DNA from: Candidatus Omnitrophota bacterium
Lineage (GTDB): Bacteria; Omnitrophota; Gorgyraeia; Gorgyraeales; Gorgyraeaceae
Reading direction: 5' to 3'
NCBI GenBank assembly: GCA_020057645.1
Contig: JAGVFL010000048.1
Location: 1-7,174, forward strand
Length of the DNA stretch: 7,174 nucleotides
Part shown: positions 1-6,104 of the stretch, in pieces
Layout of the letters: each line of letters opens with the position of its first letter
Numbering within the stretch: the first letter of the stretch is position 1
Notes under the pieces: generated by a model
Told to the model about the DNA's origin: nothing
What the model saw: the letters and a program-made list of their open reading frames with translations, nothing else
Database searches by the model: none
Program-made: the position numbers and the translations under genes

Positions 1-808
1 TAAAGGAGGCCATTACGCTGCCCCACAGAAGAGCATTTTTCATATTCTTTTCGTTTATCTTATCCGTCTTTGCCAGGTATCCCATGAATCCGCCTGCGAA
101 TGTATCCCCTGCGCCTGTCGGGTCCTTGACGTCTTCCAGAAGGTAAGCAGGCGCCATAAATATAAAATCTTTAGAAAATAATATCGCCCCGTACTCCCCT
201 CTTTTAACAACTGCAAACCTGGGCCCCAGGGAAAGAAGGTACTTGCCGGCTTTCAGCATATTGGATTCTCCGGAAAGCATCTTTGCTTCCAAATCATTAA
301 GAAATATTATGGAGGTTTTCCTTATCATATTTTTAAGAGACCTGTTTTTATTTTTAATCCAGTGGTTCATTGAATCGCATCCTATGAATCTTTTACCGGC
401 AAATCTTTTAAGTATGAATATTTGGAGATCAGGGTCTATGTTCGCGAGAAAAATATATTCGCTTTTTTCATATCTTTTTGGAAGGCAGGGCTTGAACTCC
501 GCAAATACGTTTAGCTGCGTTTCAATAGTTTCTGCGCAATTCAAGTCTTTAACATAAGACCCTTCCCAGCGGAAGGTCTTACCTTCTTTTACTTCAAGCC
601 CTTTTAAGTCTACGCCGAAAGATTCTATGGCTTTTTTGTGTTTTTCCGGAAAATCCATGCCTACGGTCGCAACCAAGTTTACTGGCGCAAAAAAGCTCGC
701 GCTTATCGAAAAATAGGTTGCAGACCCGCCCAGTATTTCCTTTGAATATCCGGAAGGAGATGTGATGGTGTCCAGCGCCACTGAACCTATGACAAGTATT
801 TCTTTCAT
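1..808 (-). CDS. PfkB-family (ribokinase-like) carbohydrate kinase, C-terminus cut by window edge
   Basis: This reading frame starts at the ATG at 808 and stays open for 269 codons to the window edge, so the last few dozen residues of a roughly 300-residue protein are missing. It looks like an ATP-dependent sugar or nucleoside kinase of the PfkB/ribokinase fold. Visible motifs are an N-terminal strand with GSVALD (8-13), the substrate-side glycine pair in LGGSATYFS (26-34), NDLE (171-174, the family NxxE magnesium motif), VKRG (201-204), and the PfkB signature DPTGAGDTFAGGF (229-241) with the predicted catalytic base Asp235. An in-frame TAG at 817-815 rules out a more upstream start. GAGGG lies only 2 bases, and AGGAAG 12 bases, before the ATG, so the ribosome site is not ideal. 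It follows thiC after a 58-base spacer holding the 37-base palindrome. The substrate is unknown; it lacks the usual look of ThiD or of the heptose kinase HldA/RfaE1. Confidence 0.88.
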   Translation of the reverse strand, partial: MKEILVIGSVALDTITSPSGYSKEILGGSATYFSISASFFAPVNLVATVGMDFPEKHKKAIESFGVDLKGLEVKEGKTFRWEGSYVKDLNCAETIETQLNVFAEFKPCLPKRYEKSEYIFLANIDPDLQIFILKRFAGKRFIGCDSMNHWIKNKNRSLKNMIRKTSIIFLNDLEAKMLSGESNMLKAGKYLLSLGPRFAVVKRGEYGAILFSKDFIFMAPAYLLEDVKDPTGAGDTFAGGFMGYLAKTDKINEKNMKNALLWGSVMASF

Positions 809-827
809 AACCCTCTATTTCTTCCTA

Positions 828-864
828 TAATGTTACACTCTGACAATGTCAGAGTGTAACATTA
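828..864. repeat. Perfect 37-base palindrome, copy 1 (thiC to sugar-kinase spacer)
   Basis: Two perfect 18-base arms (TAATGTTACACTCTGACA and its complement) surround a single central base at 846. As RNA it would form a 17-bp stem with a 3-base loop. It begins 2 bases after the thiC TAG stop and ends just before TAGGAAG, upstream of the next gene. No U-run follows on either strand, so it is not a normal intrinsic terminator. The identical element recurs at 3637-3673, and the identity extends to 41 bases (827-867 against 3636-3676). Possible roles are a REP-like element, an mRNA-stabilising or processing hairpin, or a protein binding site; the sequence does not decide. Confidence 0.9.
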
Positions 865-866
865 GC

Positions 867-2144
867 CTATTTGAAGCATTGTTCCATGATTTTCATGGAG
901 CAATAATCGCTGCACATTGTGCAGAAGTCCTTATTTATGGATATAGAAGATTTTCTGTATTTTGCCGCTTTAATAGGGTCTATGGATTTTTTGATCTGGC
1001 CTTTCCAGTCTCTTTTTACCCTTAGTTCTGACATGGCCTTGTCCCAGTTCAGAGCGCCGGGTATTCGTTTTGCTATATCAGCTGCGTGGCCTGCTATCCT
1101 GGAGGCTATGACGCCGTTTTTTACGTCTTCCTCGTCAGGTATCCTGAGGTGTTCCGAGGGCGTTACGTAACATAAGAAATCCGCGCCGTAAAAAGCAGCC
1201 AGGGCACCTCCTATGGCTCCTGTTATGTGGTCATATCCGGGGGCTATGTCTGTAACGAGCGGGCCAAGTACATAAAAAGGCGCGTTATTGCACAATCTTT
1301 TCTGCAAAATGATATTTGCCTCTATTTGGTCCAACGGCACGTGGCCCGGACCTTCTATTATTACATGGACATTGTTTTTTCTGGCTCTATCGGCAAGCTC
1401 CCCTAATGTAATAAGTTCTTGCATCTGAGGCCTATCAGTAGCATCCGCAATCGAACCCGGCCTTAAAGCGTCCCCCAGGCTAAGCGTCACGTCATATTTT
1501 TTTGCAATCCTGAGGATGTCATCAAAATATTCATAAAAAGGATTTTCTTTTTTATTTACAATCATCCACTCTGCGATAAAAGAACCCCCTCTCGAAACTA
1601 TGCTTATAAGCCGTTTCTGTTTTTTAAGCCTTTCTATGACTCCCTGCGTTATGCCGCTGTGAATGGTAAAAAAATCCACGCCTTCCGACGCCTGGGCTTC
1701 AAGGATTTCAAGGATATCCTGCGGATTTATGCGGGAGATATGCCCTCTTTTTTTTGCCGCCATGATGGCTATCTCGTATATGGGGACAGTGCCTACCGGA
1801 ACCGTTGAATTCTTCAGAATTAACCTGCGTATCTTCTTTATGTCTCCTCCGGTGCTCAGGTCCATTACAGCGTCTGCCCCGTATTTTATCGCGACATCCA
1901 TTTTTCTGAGCTCTTTATCAATACTGGAGCTATCTTTGGACGTGCCTACGTTCGCATTTACTTTTACGCGGAGCCCTTCTCCTACCGCGCAGGGGTTTAT
2001 TTTTCTTTTTGAATTTTTAATAAGAACTATTTTCCCTTCTTTTATGCGGGTTTTTAATAACTCCAAAAGCATGCCTTCGTCTTTTGAAACGTACCGCATC
2101 TGGGGCGAGGTTTTATTTAATTTTGCGAGTTCCACTTGAGTCAT
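867..2144 (-). CDS. thiC: Phosphomethylpyrimidine synthase ThiC (radical SAM, short form)
   Basis: ThiC converts aminoimidazole ribotide to HMP phosphate, the pyrimidine precursor of thiamine, using S-adenosylmethionine and a 4Fe-4S cluster in the cytosol. The 425-residue protein is the short form, lacking the N-terminal extension of proteobacterial ThiC. It begins in typical style (MTQVELAK). Landmarks are KVNANVGTS (61-69), DLSTGGD (95-101), SRGG (184-187), GDALRPG (224-230), EGPGHVP (264-270), and SEHLRIP (330-336). His268 and His332 are spaced like the metal-binding histidines of characterised ThiC. The C-terminal cluster cysteines are Cys408, Cys411 and Cys415, giving CX2CX3C rather than the textbook CX2CX4C. 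The ATG overlaps the thiD2 stop by 4 bases (ATGA), so the two should be translationally coupled. Its stop is TAG at 869-867. No TPP riboswitch sits directly upstream, where only coding sequence is present. Confidence 0.97.
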   Translation of the reverse strand: MTQVELAKLNKTSPQMRYVSKDEGMLLELLKTRIKEGKIVLIKNSKRKINPCAVGEGLRVKVNANVGTSKDSSSIDKELRKMDVAIKYGADAVMDLSTGGDIKKIRRLILKNSTVPVGTVPIYEIAIMAAKKRGHISRINPQDILEILEAQASEGVDFFTIHSGITQGVIERLKKQKRLISIVSRGGSFIAEWMIVNKKENPFYEYFDDILRIAKKYDVTLSLGDALRPGSIADATDRPQMQELITLGELADRARKNNVHVIIEGPGHVPLDQIEANIILQKRLCNNAPFYVLGPLVTDIAPGYDHITGAIGGALAAFYGADFLCYVTPSEHLRIPDEEDVKNGVIASRIAGHAADIAKRIPGALNWDKAMSELRVKRDWKGQIKKSIDPIKAAKYRKSSISINKDFCTMCSDYCSMKIMEQCFK

Positions 2145-2590
2145 TTAAATTCTTTCCATCTGTTACAAGATATAAGCCTGGTTTTTTTAACAATTCTTTT
2201 TTCAACATCATAAGCATCAAATCTGAGCTTTCTATATCCCCGGCTTATTTTTTCGTCTATTATTTTAAAACACTCTTCCAGAACCCTTAAGGACTCTTTA
2301 ACGCGCTCTATGTTAGACATAAAAATGTCCGGGATTTCTATTTTCTGGCCTGGCGTAAAATCTATAAATTTTGTTTTATCCTTTGCTGTGTTTCTCTCGG
2401 ACAAAAGTTTTGGAAAGGATATTTTTTTTGATTTCAGCACCAGGTTTGTCGCGCCATGCCTTATTGTTTTTAAGGTTTTAGCGGCGCTCTTATTCTGCAA
2501 TGAAAACCTGGCTATGTCCTCGCAAACCCTTAATCCCTCGCGCGCCCTGTTTAAATTTGCGTCTATAATCCGCAATAAATTATTTTCCAC
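2141..2590 (-). CDS. thiD2: ThiD2-type HMP-phosphate kinase, stand-alone (predicted)
   Basis: This 149-residue protein resembles the ThiD2 domain known from fusions to the N-terminus of ThiE in several phyla. ThiD2 is described as a kinase turning HMP phosphate into HMP diphosphate, unrelated to the ribokinase-like ThiD. Visible hallmarks are IIDANLNRAREGLRVCED (8-25) near the N-terminus, a second similar helix NIERVKESLRVLEE (93-106), and a basic C-terminal stretch RGYRKLRFDAYDVEKR (117-132). No ThiE domain follows: the stop comes at 2143-2141 and overlaps the thiC start. The chosen start is GTG at 2590, overlapping rfaE2 by 11 bases; a TTG at 2575 is an alternative that would begin at LRIIDANL. 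Position next to thiC, which makes its proposed substrate, strongly supports a role in thiamine synthesis. Family assignment is from recognition of these motifs; the kinase function is by homology. Confidence 0.8.
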   Translation of the reverse strand: MENNLLRIIDANLNRAREGLRVCEDIARFSLQNKSAAKTLKTIRHGATNLVLKSKKISFPKLLSERNTAKDKTKFIDFTPGQKIEIPDIFMSNIERVKESLRVLEECFKIIDEKISRGYRKLRFDAYDVEKRIVKKTRLISCNRWKEFK

Positions 2591-3071
2591 TATAACCTGC
2601 TTGGATCTTGGCTATCAGGCCTCGCGTCGAAAGGCCTTTTATATATGCCAGGTTCTTTACCTTGCCGCCGCATGATTCCACGAACTCGGCGCCTACTATT
2701 TCTTCTTTTTTCCAATCCCCGCCCTTAACAAGCACGTCGGGTTTTATTGCTTTTATGAGTTTTGCAGGCGTTAGCTCGTTGAATATCACTACAAAATCCA
2801 CGGCCTCCAATGCCGCAAGCAATAGAGCCCTGTTTTTTTGCGATACAATAGGCCTTGATTTTCCTTTCAATTTTTTTACCGAACCATCGCTATTAAGTCC
2901 TATAATCAGGACATCTCCCAGAGATTTTGCCTTTGAGAGATAGCTTGCATGGCCCGCGTGCAGGATATCAAAGCAGCCGTTCGTGAACACAATCTTTTTA
3001 TTATTTTTTTGCAGTTTTCTTATGGCGGTTACTGCATTGGGAAGGTTTTTTATCTTCTTATTAAAAAGCAT
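2580..3071 (-). CDS. rfaE2: D-glycero-beta-D-manno-heptose 1-phosphate adenylyltransferase
   Basis: This enzyme (also hldC) transfers AMP from ATP to heptose 1-phosphate, giving the ADP-heptose used for lipopolysaccharide core or other envelope glycans. The 163 residues make up a single cytidylyltransferase-like domain, equal to the C-terminal half of bifunctional HldE, with no kinase half. Nucleotide-binding motifs are TNGCFDILHAGH (30-41) containing HxGH, GLNSDGSVKKLKG (58-70), RPIVSQKNRA (73-82), VKGGDW (115-120), and LSTRG (147-151) in place of the usual ST-rich phosphate loop. The ATG at 3071 lies inside the end of gmhA (11-base overlap) and its stop lies inside thiD2 (11-base overlap), so it is embedded in a coupled operon. 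No strong Shine-Dalgarno is visible. Pairing with gmhA confirms the heptose assignment over other nucleotidyltransferases of the fold. Confidence 0.93.
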   Translation of the reverse strand: MLFNKKIKNLPNAVTAIRKLQKNNKKIVFTNGCFDILHAGHASYLSKAKSLGDVLIIGLNSDGSVKKLKGKSRPIVSQKNRALLLAALEAVDFVVIFNELTPAKLIKAIKPDVLVKGGDWKKEEIVGAEFVESCGGKVKNLAYIKGLSTRGLIAKIQAGYSGK

Positions 3072-3624
3072 CTTCTATAAGCTCGCACACAATATGCCCT
3101 ATTGTAATATGAGCTTCCTGTATCCTGGGGGTATTGAGAGAGGGCACTCTTACGCATAAATCCGATATCTTGGAAAGCTCTCCGATTTTGTTTCCTGTCA
3201 ACGCAGCTGTCTTGAGCCCCATTCCGGATGCCTTTAAAATACCGGCCACAACATTCTTTGAACTACCGCTCGTGGATATGCCTATCGCCATGTCGCCTTT
3301 ATTGCCTAAAGCCTCTACCTGCCTCTCGAAAATACATTCAAAACCATAGTCATTTCCAATCGCGGTAAGAATAGAAACATTGGCAGTAAGCGCTATGGCC
3401 GGAAGAGCTTTTCTTTCTTTGCGGAATCTGCCTACAAGCTCTGCTGCTATGTGCATGCTATCAGTGGCGCTGCCACCGTTTCCGAACAATAAAATCTTAT
3501 GGCCTGATTTTATTGTCTTGAGCATTGCTTTTGCCAGTTCTTCGATCTCATTGACCCGGCTTTCTAGCAGCTTGTTTTTTACCTCAATGCCTTCTTTTAT
3601 TAACTCTGCTATCTTTTTTTTCAT
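3061..3624 (-). CDS. gmhA: D-sedoheptulose 7-phosphate isomerase (SIS domain)
   Basis: GmhA catalyses the first step of ADP-heptose synthesis, sedoheptulose 7-phosphate to D-glycero-D-manno-heptose 7-phosphate. From the ATG at 3624 the protein has 187 residues, normal for the family. Motifs are FGNGGSATDSMHIAAEL (47-63), the SIS phosphate-binding STSGSSKNV (117-125), and TPRIQEAHITIGH (165-177). His58, Glu62, Gln169 and His177 match the spacing of the zinc ligands of characterised GmhA. Start choice: three consecutive codons, GTG at 3630, ATG at 3627 and ATG at 3624, could serve. The Shine-Dalgarno AGGAG at 3634-3630 overlaps the GTG and is only 2 bases from the first ATG, but is 5 bases from the ATG at 3624, so that start is preferred. 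Codons 2-4 lie in a run of eight A. It follows pfkA after the second 37-base palindrome and overlaps rfaE2. Confidence 0.93.
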   Translation of the reverse strand: MKKKIAELIKEGIEVKNKLLESRVNEIEELAKAMLKTIKSGHKILLFGNGGSATDSMHIAAELVGRFRKERKALPAIALTANVSILTAIGNDYGFECIFERQVEALGNKGDMAIGISTSGSSKNVVAGILKASGMGLKTAALTGNKIGELSKISDLCVRVPSLNTPRIQEAHITIGHIVCELIEDAF

Positions 3625-3629
3625 CATCA

Positions 3630-3634
3630 CTCCT
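3630..3634 (-). promoter_or_regulatory. Shine-Dalgarno of gmhA (decides start)
   Basis: AGGAG on the minus strand immediately follows the 37-base palindrome with two bases between. Its spacing of 5 bases to the ATG at 3624 favours that codon over the GTG at 3630, which it overlaps, and the ATG at 3627, which is too close. Confidence 0.75.
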
Positions 3635-3636
3635 AA

Positions 3637-3673
3637 TAATGTTACACTCTGACAATGTCAGAGTGTAACATTA
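3637..3673. repeat. Perfect 37-base palindrome, copy 2 (pfkA to gmhA spacer)
   Basis: This is identical to the element at 828-864, in the same orientation relative to transcription as judged by the central base at 3655. Its outermost three bases (3673-3671) are the TAA stop codon of pfkA. It is followed within a few bases by the gmhA Shine-Dalgarno. It fills practically the whole spacer. There is no following U-run, so termination would not be of the intrinsic type. Two identical copies 2809 bases apart bracket gmhA, rfaE2, thiD2 and thiC. Confidence 0.9.
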
Positions 3674-4699
3674 GCCGAAAAATATCTTCGCGATATTGTA
3701 AAATTCCATGTCCACTGTCTTCAGCTCGCTCACAGCAGCTTCCAGCGAAACAGCTGTTATTTTATTTCCCTGTACGCTCGCCATTTTGCCGTAATCTTTT
3801 TTAAGGACCAGCTCCATGGCTTTTATTCCGAATCTGGTTCCCAGGACCCTGTCAAACGCAGTAGGAGTTCCGCCTCTTTGCACGTGCCCTAAAACCGTTA
3901 CCCTTGTCTCGTATCCCGTTCTTTTTTCTATTTCCTCTCCGATCCTCTGGCCTATGCCGCCCAATCTCACGTGGCCGAAGGCATCCAGTTTTTCTTCCTG
4001 CAGCACCATTGTCCCTTTTTTGAACTGAGCGCCCTCAGCAGCCACTACTATGCTGAAGGTCTTTCCTCTGGAATGCCTTTTCTTTATAAGGCCGCATACC
4101 TCATCAATATCTATGGGAATTTCCGGTATCAGAATAACGTCTGCTCCGCCTGCAATCCCTGATTCAAGAGCTATCCATCCCGCATGTCTTCCCATTACCT
4201 CAACTACCATTATTCTGTGGTGCGACTCTGCGGTAGTGTGAAGCCTGTCAATTGCGTCTGTCGCAACATTTATCGCAGTGTCAAATCCGAATGTAACGTC
4301 AGTGCAATTCAAATCATTATCTATGGTCTTGGGCGCGCCAACCACATTGAAGCCTTCTTTATATAATTTATGCGCAACGCCAAGGGTATCTTCTCCTCCG
4401 ACGACTATCAAGGCCTCAAGCCCCATCTTTTTAAAATTTTCCCTGGCATTTTTTATGTCGTTTTCCTTTTTATAAGGATTAGTCCTTGACGTGCCTAATA
4501 TGGTTCCGCCCTTGGGCAATATCCCTGAAACCGATTGAAGGTTTAATTCAACGGTATCGTTTTCCACAAGGCCTTTCCAGCCGTTCTTTATGCCTACAAC
4601 CTGATAATTTTCCTGGATCGCGTACCTTACAACAGCCCTTATTACCGAGTTTAATCCCGGGCAATCCCCTCCGCCGGTTAATATGCCTACTTTTTTCAT
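3671..4699 (-). CDS. pfkA: 6-phosphofructokinase, group III, pyrophosphate-type active site
   Basis: This 342-residue enzyme phosphorylates fructose 6-phosphate to the 1,6-bisphosphate and is full length for the group III (mixed-substrate) family. Motifs are ILTGGGDCPGLN (6-17), GTSRTNP (69-75), GGEDT (101-105), PKTIDND (123-129) with predicted base Asp127, MGRHAGW (169-175), and LGHVQRGGTP (270-279). Asp104 and Lys124 are the pair linked to pyrophosphate use; ATP enzymes usually have Gly at 104. It may therefore be a reversible pyrophosphate-dependent enzyme serving glycolysis and gluconeogenesis; mixed specificity remains possible. The protein ends in KIFFG like other members, right at the TAA supplied by the palindrome. 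Its Shine-Dalgarno is strong but 11 bases from the ATG. It starts 18 bases after accC and is likely cotranscribed with it. Confidence 0.95.
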   Translation of the reverse strand: MKKVGILTGGGDCPGLNSVIRAVVRYAIQENYQVVGIKNGWKGLVENDTVELNLQSVSGILPKGGTILGTSRTNPYKKENDIKNARENFKKMGLEALIVVGGEDTLGVAHKLYKEGFNVVGAPKTIDNDLNCTDVTFGFDTAINVATDAIDRLHTTAESHHRIMVVEVMGRHAGWIALESGIAGGADVILIPEIPIDIDEVCGLIKKRHSRGKTFSIVVAAEGAQFKKGTMVLQEEKLDAFGHVRLGGIGQRIGEEIEKRTGYETRVTVLGHVQRGGTPTAFDRVLGTRFGIKAMELVLKKDYGKMASVQGNKITAVSLEAAVSELKTVDMEFYNIAKIFFG

Positions 4700-4710
4700 G
4701 ACTCTGACAT

Positions 4711-4717
4711 CCTCCTT
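4711..4717 (-). promoter_or_regulatory. Shine-Dalgarno of pfkA with long spacing
   Basis: AAGGAGG directly follows the accC stop codon. The distance to the pfkA ATG at 4699 is 11 bases, longer than usual. An out-of-frame ATG (4710-4708) touches the Shine-Dalgarno and is too close to be used. The intervening bases 4709-4701 read TGTCAGAGT, identical to part of the palindrome arm found in two other spacers. Confidence 0.75.
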
Positions 4718-6067
4718 TTACTCGTTTGTCCCTAAAAGTTTTTCAACATAATCCGTTGCAAAGTCGCCTCTTAAAAATAACGTATCGCTCATTACGTGTT
4801 TATGGAAAGGTATCGTGGTTTTTATCGGCTCTATTATGAATTCATCGAGAGATCTCTGCATTATCTTTATTGCCTCCTGCCTGGAGCTTCCATAACATAT
4901 AAGCTTGGCTATCATGGAATCGTAATACGGGGATATGTTGTATCCTGAATAAACATGCGAATCCACTCTTACGCCCGGGCCGCCGGGGACTAAAAACATC
5001 TCTACTTTCCCGGGACAAGGCATAAAGTTCTTCTCCGGATTTTCCGCATTAATTCTGCATTCTATCGCAACGCCTTTTATTTTTATATCATCCTGCTTGA
5101 AACCGAGCTTCATTCCGCTGGCTATCCTTATCTGTTCTTTTACTATATCTATGCCGGTCACCATCTCTGTTATGGGATGCTCTACCTGTATCCTGGTATT
5201 TACTTCAAGAAAGTAAAAGTTCTCGTTTCTGTCAAAAAGAAATTCCACTGTTCCCGCATTCAGGTAATTACAGGCCTTTGCCGCTTTGATTGCCATGTCT
5301 CCAACCTTTTTTCTTAATTTGGAATCTATGGCAGGAGAAGGCGATTCTTCTATCAATTTCTGATGCCGTCTTTGGATAGTGCAGTCTCTCTCGCCGAGCG
5401 ATACGATATGGCCGTATTTATCGGCGAGTATCTGCACCTCTATATGCCTGGGCCTTTCAACATATTTTTCAAGATATACATCTGCGTTTCCGAAAGCAGC
5501 TTCTGCTTCCTGTTGAGCGGTTATAAGCGAACTGATCAATCTCACGTCATTGTGACATACCCTCATGCCTTTTCCGCCGCCGCCCGCGGAGGCCTTTATT
5601 ATTATGGGGTATTTTAATCTCTTGGCCGTCTTTACCGCTTCTTCTTTTGTTTTTACGATACTCTGGCTGCCCGGTATGACAGGTATGCCGACTTTCTGCA
5701 TGGTAATCCTGGCCGTCATCTTGTCGCCCATCATCCTCATGTTTTCAGGGGTAGGACCTATAAACGTTATGTCGCAAGACTCGCATATCTCTGCGAAGTG
5801 CGCATTTTCTGCCAGAAATCCGTAACCCGGATGTATTGCGTCCACGTCCGTAATTTCTGCGGCGCTTATAATAGCCGGGATATTCAGGTAACTTTCAGAA
5901 CTTTGCGCAGGCCCTATGCACACGGCTTCGTCAGCGAGCCTTACGTGAAGGGAATCAGCGTCGGCCTCTGAGTATACGGCGACTGTTTTTATACCCATTT
6001 CTTTGCAGGCGCGTATGATCCTTACAGCTACTTCACCGCGATTGGCAATCAGTATTTTTGAGAACAT
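4718..6067 (-). CDS. accC: Biotin carboxylase subunit of acetyl-CoA carboxylase
   Basis: AccC carboxylates the biotin carried by AccB using ATP and bicarbonate, the first half reaction of malonyl-CoA synthesis for fatty acids. The 449-residue length equals the stand-alone enzyme, with no fused biotin domain. Order of motifs: [16 protein letters not shown] (2-17), [12 protein letters not shown] (78-89), Lys116, the ATP-grasp glycine loop [12 protein letters not shown] (158-169), [11 protein letters not shown] (227-237), and [13 protein letters not shown] (286-298) with Glu288, Asn290, Arg292 and Glu296, then ECRINAE (336-342) with Arg338. These residues match the catalytic set of the E. coli enzyme almost number for number. 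AAAGGA at 6079-6074 is 6 bases before the ATG. The gene follows accB after a short spacer filled by heptamer repeats. The carboxyltransferase subunits AccA and AccD are not in the window. Confidence 0.98.
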   Translation of the reverse strand: MFSKILIANRGEVAVRIIRACKEMGIKTVAVYSEADADSLHVRLADEAVCIGPAQSSESYLNIPAIISAAEITDVDAIHPGYGFLAENAHFAEICESCDITFIGPTPENMRMMGDKMTARITMQKVGIPVIPGSQSIVKTKEEAVKTAKRLKYPIIIKASAGGGGKGMRVCHNDVRLISSLITAQQEAEAAFGNADVYLEKYVERPRHIEVQILADKYGHIVSLGERDCTIQRRHQKLIEESPSPAIDSKLRKKVGDMAIKAAKACNYLNAGTVEFLFDRNENFYFLEVNTRIQVEHPITEMVTGIDIVKEQIRIASGMKLGFKQDDIKIKGVAIECRINAENPEKNFMPCPGKVEMFLVPGGPGVRVDSHVYSGYNISPYYDSMIAKLICYGSSRQEAIKIMQRSLDEFIIEPIKTTIPFHKHVMSDTLFLRGDFATDYVEKLLGTNE

Positions 6068-6076
6068 AAGGCATCC

Positions 6077-6104
6077 TTTACGAACGACGAATCACGAACG
6101 ACGA
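6077..6104 (-). repeat. Four tandem heptamers between accB and accC
   Basis: Read on the minus strand directly after the accB TAA, the spacer is TCGTCGT, TCGTGAT, TCGTCGT, TCGTAAA: four 7-base units all beginning TCGT, with units 1 and 3 identical. It can also be described as an 11-base direct repeat (ACGAACGACGA on the plus strand at 6080-6090 and 6094-6104) with a 14-base period. The last unit runs into the accC ribosome site. The layout resembles short tandemly repeated heptanucleotides of some bacteria; its function is unknown. Confidence 0.8.

Noticed and set aside
243..557. Open frame of 104 codons on the plus strand
   Set aside because: It lies entirely antisense to the sugar kinase, which has clear PfkB motifs; no family resemblance is visible in the plus-strand product.
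1..808. Partial kinase as the missing heptose kinase HldA/RfaE1
   Set aside because: The N-terminal region has LGGSATYFS rather than the GGAANVA-type motif of HldA, so the closeness to gmhA and rfaE2 is not sufficient.
828..864. Intrinsic terminator after thiC
   Set aside because: The stem is perfect but no U-run follows on either strand; the bases after it on the minus strand are TAGGAAG.
1663..2139. Open frame of 158 codons on the plus strand
   Set aside because: It is antisense to the conserved first part of thiC, and its composition (Phe and Ser rich) is that of a shadow frame.
2310..2675. Plus-strand open frame spanning the thiD2-rfaE2 junction
   Set aside because: Both minus-strand genes are conserved in this region and no ribosome site or domain supports the plus-strand product.
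3614..3621. Run of eight A in the gmhA coding strand as a phase-variation tract
   Set aside because: It encodes an ordinary lysine stretch in an AT-leaning gene with an intact frame; nothing indicates slippage in this sequence.
828..3673. Two repeats as part of a CRISPR array
   Set aside because: Only two copies, 2.8 kb apart with genes between them, and no spacers or cas genes.
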